The position numbers and the translations under genes were made by a program. Under the pieces are notes generated by a model. That model was not told the origin of the DNA and searched no databases. It saw only the letters and a program-made list of their open reading frames with translations. This document shows positions 57,698 to 64,000 of a DNA stretch of 64,000 bases, piece by piece (the first letter of the stretch is position 1; every line of letters starts with the position of its first letter). Source of the stretch: Amblyomma americanum (taxonomy: Eukaryota > Arthropoda > Arachnida > Ixodida > Ixodidae); contig NW_027526507.1 of NCBI RefSeq assembly GCF_052857255.1, positions 372,001 through 436,000 of the forward strand, in the 5' to 3' direction.

Positions 57698-60600
57698 TGT
57701 ATCCTGGTGTTTTGATCCGGAATACAAGTTTTCGCGCAGTTCTGAGATAAAAAAGTTTAGAGCTTTCTCTCGTCTACTCTTCGACGACTTGTAAAATCGA
57801 TGTTCATGAATCTCGATAGTTTCGATCTAAAACGATGTATCCCCTTATTTTGAGCCGGAATACAAGTTTTCGCGCAGTTCTGAGAGAAAAAGTTTACAGC
57901 TCTCTCTCGTCTACTCTTCGACGACTTGTAAAATCGATGCTCGTGAATTTTGCTAGCTTCTATCTAAAACGATTTATCTCGTTGTTTTGAGCCGGAATAC
58001 AAGTTTTCGCGCAGTTCTGAGAGAAAAAGTTTATACCTTTCTCTCGTCTACTCTTCGACGACTAGTAAAATCGATGTTCGTGAATCTCGCTTGTTTCGAT
58101 CTAAAACGATGTATCCCGTTGTTTTGAGCCGGAATACAAGTTTTCGTGCAGTTCTAAGAGAAAAAGTTTATACCTTTTTCTCGTCTACTCTTCGACGACT
58201 AGTAAAATCGATGCTCGTGAATTTTGCTAGTTTCGATGTAAAACGATGTATCTCGTTGTTTTGAGCCGGAATACAAGTTTTCGCGCAGTTCTGAGAGAAA
58301 AAGCTTACAGCTCTCTCTCGTCTACTCTTCGACGACTTGTAAAATCGAAGTGCGTAAATCTCGCTAGTTTCGATCTAAAACCATGTATCCCGTTGTTTTG
58401 ACCCGGAATACAAGTTTTCCTCCAGTTCTGAGAGAAAACGTTTAGAGGTCTCGTCTACTCTTCGACGACTTGTAAAATCGATGTACGTGAATCTCGCTAG
58501 TTTCAATCTAAAACGATGTATCCCGTTGTTTTGAGCAGGAATACAAGTTTTCGCGCAGTTCTGAGATAAAAAAGTTTAGAGCTTTCTCTCGTCTACTCTT
58601 CGACGACTTGTAAAATCGATGTTCGTGAATCTCGATAGTTTTGATCTAAAACGATGTATCCCGGTGTTTTGAGCCGGAATACAAGTTTTCGCGCAGTTCT
58701 GAGATAAAAAAGTTTAGAGCTTTCTCTCGTCTACTCTTCGACGACTTGTAAAATCGATGTTCGTGAATCTCGATAGTTTCGATCTAAAACGATGTATCCC
58801 GTTTTTTTGAGCCGGAATACAAGTTTTCGCGCAGTTCTGAGAGAAAAAGTTTACAGCTCTCTCTCGTCTACTCTTCGACGACTTGTAAAATCAATGTTCG
58901 TGAATCTCGCTAGTTTCGATGTAAAACAATGTATCCCGTTGTTTTGAGCCGGAATACAAGTTTTCGCGCAGTTCTGAGAGAAAAAGCTTACAGCTCTCTC
59001 TCGTCTACTCTTCGACGACTTGTAAAATCGAAGTGCATAAATCTCGCTAGTTTCGATCTAAAACGATGTATCCCGTTGTTTTGACCCGGAATACAAGTTT
59101 TCCTCCAGTTCTGAGAGAAAAAGTTTACAGGTCTCGTCTACTCTTCGACGACTTGTAAAATCGATGTTCGTGAATCTCGCTAGTTTCAATCTAAAGCGAT
59201 GTATCCCGGTGTTTTGAGCCGGAATACAAGTTTTCGCGCAGTTCTGAGATAAAAAAGTTAGGAGCTTTCTCTCGTCTACTCTTCGACGACTTGTAAAATC
59301 GATGTTCGTGAATCTCGATAGTTTCGATCTAAAACGATGTATCCCGTTGTTTTCAGCCGGAATTCAAGTTTTCGCACTGTTCTGAGAAAAAAGTTTACAC
59401 CTTTCTCTCGTCTACTCTTCGACGACTTGTAAAATCGATGCTCGTGAATTTTGCTAGCTTCTATCTAAAACGATTTATCTCGTTGTTTTGAGGCGGAATA
59501 CTAGTTTTCGCGCAGTTCTGAGAGGAAAAGTTTACACCTTTCTCTCGTCTGCTCTTCGACGACTTGTAAAATCGAAGTTCGTAAATCTCAGGAGTTTCGA
59601 TCTAAAACGATGTATTCCGTTGTATTGGGCTGGAATACAAGTTTTCCCGCAGTTCTGAGAGAAAACGTTTACAGCTCTCTCTCGTCTACACTTCGACGAC
59701 TTGTAAAATCGATGTTCGTGAATCTCGCTAGTTTCGATCTAAAACGATGTATCCGTTGTTTTGAGCCGGAATACAAGTTTTCTCGCAGTTCTGAGATAAA
59801 AAGTGTACACCTTCCTCTCGTCGGCTCTTCGACGACTTGTAAAATCGATGCTCGTGATATTTGCTAGTTTCGATCTAAAACAATGTATCCCGTTGTTTCG
59901 AGCCGGAATACAAGTTTTCGCGCAGTTCTGAGAGAAAACGTTTACACCTTCTCTCGTCTACTCTTCGACGACTAGTAAAATCGATGTTCGTGAATCTCGC
60001 TAGTTTCGATCTAAAACGATGTATCCCGTTGTTTTCATCCGGAATTCAAGTTTTCGCGCAGTTCCGAGAGAAAAAGTTTACAGCGCTCTCTCGTCTACTC
60101 TTCGACGACTTGTAAAATCGAAGTGCATAAATCTCGCTAGTTTCGATCTAAAACGATGTATCCCGTAGTTTTGAGCCGGAATACAAGTTTTCGTGCAGTT
60201 CTGAGAGAAAACGTTTACACCTTTCGTCTACTCTTCGACGACTAGTAAAATCGACGCTCGTGAATTTTGCTAGTTTCGATCTAAAACGATGTATCCCGTT
60301 GTTTTGACCCGGAATACAAGTTTTCACGCAGTTCTGAAAGAAAAACTTTATACCTTTCTCTCGTCTACTCTTCGACGACTAGTAAAATTGATGCTCGTGA
60401 ATCTCGCTTGTTCTGAGAGAAAAAGTTTACACCTTTCTCTCGTCTGCTCTTCGACGACTTGTAAACTCAACGCTCGTGAATTTTGCTACTTTCGATCTAA
60501 AACGATGTATCCCGTTGTTTTCAGCCGGAATACAAGTTTTCGTGCAGTTCTGAGAGAAAAAGCTTATATCTTTCTCTAATCTGCTCTTCGACGACTTGTA

Positions 60601-63600
60601 AAATCGAAGTTCGTAAATCTCGGTAGTTTCGATCTAAAAAGATGTATCCCGTTGTATTGGGCTGGAATACAAGTTTTCCCGCAGTTCTGATAGAAAACGT
60701 TTATACCTTGCTCTCGTCTACTCTTCGACGACAAGTAAAATCGATGTTCGTGAATCTCGCTTGTTTCGATCTTAAACGATGTATCCCGTTGTTTTGAGCC
60801 GGAATACAAGTTTTCGCGCAGTTCTGAGAGAAAAAGTTTACACCTTTCTCTCGTCTGCTCTTCGACGACTTGTAAAATCGAAGTTCGTAAATCTCAGGAG
60901 TTTCGATCTAAAACGATGTATTCCGTTGTATTGGGCTGGAATACAAGTTTTCCCGCAGTTCTGAGAGAAAACGTTTACAGCTCTCTCTCGTCTACACTTC
61001 GACGACTTGTAAAATCGATGCTCGTGATATTTGCTAGTTTGGATCTAAAACAATGTATCCCGTTGTTTCGAGCCGGACTACAAGTTTTCGCGCAGTTCTG
61101 AGAGAAAACGTTTACACCTTCTCTCGTCTACTCTTCGACGACTTGTAAAATCAAATTTCGTAAATCTCGCTAGTTTTGATCTAAAACGATGTATCCCATT
61201 GTTTTGAGCCGGAATACAAGTTTTCGTGCAGTTCTGAGAGAAAAAGTTTACACCTATCTCTCGTCTACTCTTCGACGACTTGTAAAATCGATGCTCGTGA
61301 ATTTTGCTAGTTTCGATCTAAAACGATGTATCTCGTTGTTTTGAGCCGGAAAACAAGTTTTCGCGCAGTTCTGAGATAAAAAGTTTACACCTTTCTCTCG
61401 TCGGCTCTTCGATGACTTGTAAAATCGAAGTGCGTAAATCTCGCTAGTGTCGATCTAAAACGATGTATTCCGTTGTTTTGACCCGGAATACAAGTTTTCC
61501 TCCAGTTCTGAGAGAAAAAGTTTACAGGTCTCGTCTACTCTTCGACGACTTGTAAAATCGATGTTCGTGAATCTCGATAGTTTCGATCTAAAACGATGTA
61601 TCCCGGTGTTTTGAGCCGGAATACCTGTTTTCGCGCAGTTCTGAGATAAAAAAGTTTAGAGCTTTCTCTCGTCTACTCTTCGACGACTTGTAAAATCGAT
61701 GTTCGTGAATCTCGATAGTTTCGATCTAAAACGATGTATCCCGTTTTTTTGAGCCGGAATACAAGTTTTCGCGCAGTTCTGAGAGAAAAAGTTTACAGCT
61801 CTCTCTCGTCTACTCTTCGACGACTTGTAAAATCAATGTTCGTGAATCTCGCTAGTTTCGATCTAAAACGATGTATCCCGTTGTTTTGAGCCGGAATACA
61901 AGTTTTCGCGCAGTTCTGAGAGAAAAAGTTTATACCTTTCTCTCGTCTACTCTTCGACTAGTATAATCGATGTTCGTAAATCTCGCTTGTTTCGATCTAA
62001 AACGATGTATCCCGTTGTTTTGAGCCGGAATACAAGTTTTCGTGCAGTTCTAAGAGAAAAAGTTTATACCTTTTTCTCGTCTACTCTTCGACGACTAGTA
62101 AAATTGATGCTCGTGAATTTTGCTGGTTTCGATGTAAAACGATGTATCTCGTTGTTTTGAGCCGGAATACAAGTTTTCGCGCAGTTCTGATAGAAAAAGC
62201 TTACAGCTCTCTCTCGTCTACTCTTCGACGACTTGTAAAATCGAAGTGCGTAAATCTCGCTAGTTTCGATCTAAAACGATGTATCCCGTTGTTTTGACCC
62301 GGAATACAAGTTTTCCTCAAGTTCTGAGAGAAAAAGTTTACAGGTCTCGTCTACTCTTCGACGACTTGTAAAATCGATGTTCGTGAATCTCGCTAGTTTC
62401 AATCTAAAACGATGTATCCCGGTGTTTTGAGCCGGAATACAAGTTTTCGCGCAGTTCTGAGATAAAAAGTTTACACCTTTCTCTCGTCGGCTCTTCGATG
62501 ACTTGTAAAATCGAAGTGCGTAAATCTCGCTAGTTTCGATCTAAAACGATGTATCCCGTTGTTTTGACCCGGAATACAAGTTTTCCTCCAGTTCTGAGAG
62601 AAAAAGTTTACAGGTCTCGTCTACTCTTCGACGACTTGTAAAATCGATGTTCGTGAATCTCGATAGTTTCGATCTAAAACGATGTATCCCGGTGTTTTGA
62701 GCCGGAATACCAGTTTTCGCGCAGTTCTGAGATAAAAAAGTTTAGAGCTTTCTCTCGTCTACTCTTCGACGACTTGTAAAATCGATGTTCGTGAATCTCG
62801 ATAGTTTCGATCTAAAACGATGTATCCCGTTTTTTTGAGCCGGAATACAAGTTTTCCTCCAGTTCTGAGAGAAAAAGTTTACAGGTCTCGTCTACTCTTC
62901 GACGACTTGTAAAATCGATGTTCGTGAATCTCGATAGTTTCGATCTAAAACGATGTATCCCGGTGTTTTGAGCCGGAATACCAGTTTTCGCGCAGTTCTG
63001 AGATAAAAAAGTTTAGAGCTTTCTCTCGTCTACTCTTCGACGACTTGTAAAATCGATGTTCGTGAATCTCGATAGTTTCGATCTAAAACGATGTATCCCG
63101 TTTTTTTGAGCCGGAATACAAGTTTTCGCGCAGTTCTGAGAGAAAAAGTTTACAGCTCTCTCTCGTCTACTCTTCGACGACTTGTAAAATCAATGTTCGT
63201 GAATCTCGCTAGTTTCGATCTAAAACGATGTATCCCGTTGTTTTGAGCCGGAATACAAGTTTTCGTGCAGTTCTGAGAGAAAAAGTTTATACCTTTCTCT
63301 CGTCTACTCTTCGACTAGTAAAATCGATGTTCGTGAATCTCGCTTGTTTCGATCTAAAACGATGTATCCCGTTGTTTTCAGCCGGAATACAAGTTTTCGT
63401 GCAGTTCTGAGAGAAAAAGCTTACATCTTTCTCTAATCTGCTCTTCGACGACTTGTAAAATCGAAGTTCGTAAATCTCGGTAGTTTCGATCTAAAAAGAT
63501 GTATCCCGTTGTATTGGGCTGGAATACAAGTTTTCCCGCAGTTCTGATAGAAAACGTTTATACCTTGCTCTCGTCTACTCTTCGACGACAAGTAAAATCG

Positions 63601-64000
63601 ATGTTCGTGAATCTCGCTTGTTTCGATCTTAAACGATGTATCCCGTTGTTTTGAGCCGGAATACAAGTTTTCGCGCAGTTCTGAGAGAAAAAGTTTACAC
63701 CTTTCTCTCGTCTGCTCTTCGACGACTTGTAAAATCGAAGTTCGTAAATCTCAGGAGTTTCGATCTAAAACGATGTATTCCGTTGTATTGGGCTGGAATA
63801 CAAGTTTTCCCGCAGTTCTGAGAGAAAACGTTTACAGCTCTCTCTCGTCTACACTTCGACGACTTGTAAAATCGATGCTCGTGATATTTGCTAGTTTGGA
63901 TCTAAAACAATGTATCCCGTTGTTTCGAGCCGGACTACAAGTTTTCGCGCAGTTCTGAGAGAAAAAGTTTACACCTTCTCTCGTCTACTCTTCGACGACT
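57698..64000 (+). repeat. Superblock 2, truncated by window end
   Basis: Follows superblock 1 in order, but the offset steps by whole monomers. It is 7443 bp up to about 58980, 7576 bp after one extra 133-bp monomer, 6760 bp after the place where superblock 1 has its 816-bp duplication (about 62040), and 7031 bp after two further monomers near 62400-62700. Landmark ATGs pair as 52034/59610, 53340/60916 and 56742/63773. The last base corresponds to 56969 of superblock 1, so about 730 bp of the block should lie beyond the window. Confidence 0.88.
58985..59117 (+). repeat. Extra 133-bp monomer in superblock 2
   Basis: Superblock 2 has GAAGTGCATAAATC followed by a full 133-bp class monomer before CTAAAGCGATG. 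Superblock 1 goes straight from TTTATACCTTTCTC to the same CTAAAGCGATG monomer near 51540-51620. The offset between superblocks changes here from 7443 to 7576 bp, a difference of exactly 133. The exact insertion point is blurred by homology. Confidence 0.8.

Larger units (their letters stand above)
1..64000 (+). repeat. Satellite DNA array, ~137-bp monomer
   Basis: The same unit recurs from the first to the last base. Each copy carries, in order, GATCTAAAACGATGTATC, a GTTGTTTTGAGCCGGAAT block, AAGTTTTCGCGCAG, TTCTGAGAGAAAAAG, CTCTCGTCTACTC, TTCGACGACTTGTAAAAT and CGTGAATCTCGCTAGTTT. Spacing between successive GATCTAAAAC blocks is mostly 137 bp, with 133-136 bp variants. Every copy reads in the same direction; I saw no inverted segment and no non-satellite insertion. 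The window opens and closes inside a monomer, so both array ends lie outside. 137 is not a multiple of 3, so the reading frame rotates at each copy, which argues against coding. Function is not shown by the sequence; centromeric or other heterochromatic satellite is an inference from length, tandem organisation and higher-order structure. Confidence 0.98.

Noticed and set aside
65..63958. Many reading frames of 60-96 codons on both strands, with recurring peptides
   Set aside because: On the + strand they start at the ATG of CGATGTATCCC and end at the TGA of the GTTTTGAG block in the next monomer, giving 61 codons; minus-strand frames are antisense of the same units. Unit length is not a multiple of 3, frames exist on both strands at once, and they change only with monomer class. 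Nothing suggests translation.
1..64000. CRISPR array
   Set aside because: Regular spacing but no short repeat/unique spacer alternation; the whole 137-bp unit is conserved and no cas-like gene is present.
1..64000. Transposon, LTR or insertion-sequence content
   Set aside because: No sequence outside the satellite family, no target-site duplications, no terminal repeats and no transposase or reverse-transcriptase reading frame.
1..64000. tRNA, 5S rRNA or other Pol III genes as the source of the repeat
   Set aside because: I found no B-box-like GGTTCGA element and no cloverleaf or 5S-like internal control region in the monomer.
1..64000. Assignment to a known 137-bp centromeric satellite of panicoid grasses
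   Set aside because: The length agrees, but I cannot align to those families here and length alone is weak evidence. The high CpG content also leaves invertebrates and other lineages open.

Overview
The whole 64 kb window is one uninterrupted tandem array of a satellite DNA with a monomer of about 137 bp, roughly 470 copies, all head to tail in the same orientation. There is no protein-coding gene, RNA gene, transposon, CRISPR array or unique sequence that I can support. The array runs off both ends of the window, so neither flank is visible. This is eukaryotic heterochromatin of centromeric, pericentromeric or subtelomeric type. The species cannot be named from the sequence. A monomer near 137 bp is in the usual range for centromeric satellites (some panicoid grasses have satellites of that length), but I cannot confirm a match. 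The monomer is about 42% G+C and has 12 CpG per 137 bp, about twice the number expected from its base composition.

Monomer layout, counting position 1 at the conserved GATCTAAAAC: a GATC-centred dyad spans the monomer boundary, a purine tract lies at about 59-69, and a pyrimidine tract lies at about 77-96. The two tracts are reverse complements (GAGAGAAA at 59-66, TTTCTCTC at 78-85). They sit inside a second inverted pair (TACAAGT at 38-44, ACTTGTA at 101-107) with the same centre near position 72. Monomer classes are told apart by linked variants, including a recurrent 133-bp class that lacks 4 bp of the pyrimidine tract.

Layout by region: 1-3570, irregular and more diverged monomers. 3571-6856, two near-identical 12-monomer units of 1643 bp. 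6857-34353, a large nested higher-order domain built from 7-monomer (954 bp), 13-monomer (1771 bp), 14-monomer (1907 bp), 19-monomer (2588 bp), 33-monomer (4494 bp) and 46-monomer (6265 bp) duplications. It includes a segment at 6920-13786 that recurs 20,567 bp away at 27487-34353. 34354-34678, a short bridge. 34679-44000, four units of a 19-monomer repeat (2591, 2590, 2315 bp and a partial), related to the 1643-bp unit on the left. 44001-50254, mixed shorter duplications, including an 822-bp 6-monomer pair. 50255-64000, two large superblocks about 7.4 kb apart that differ by whole-monomer insertions and deletions; the second is cut by the window end.

The elements do not form a pathway. What the window records is a history of unequal exchange and gene conversion in register with the 137-bp unit. 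Short reading frames of 60-96 codons on both strands are by-products of the repeat and were not annotated as genes. Boundaries of the higher-order units are approximate, because exchanges between near-identical monomers cannot be placed to the base by eye.
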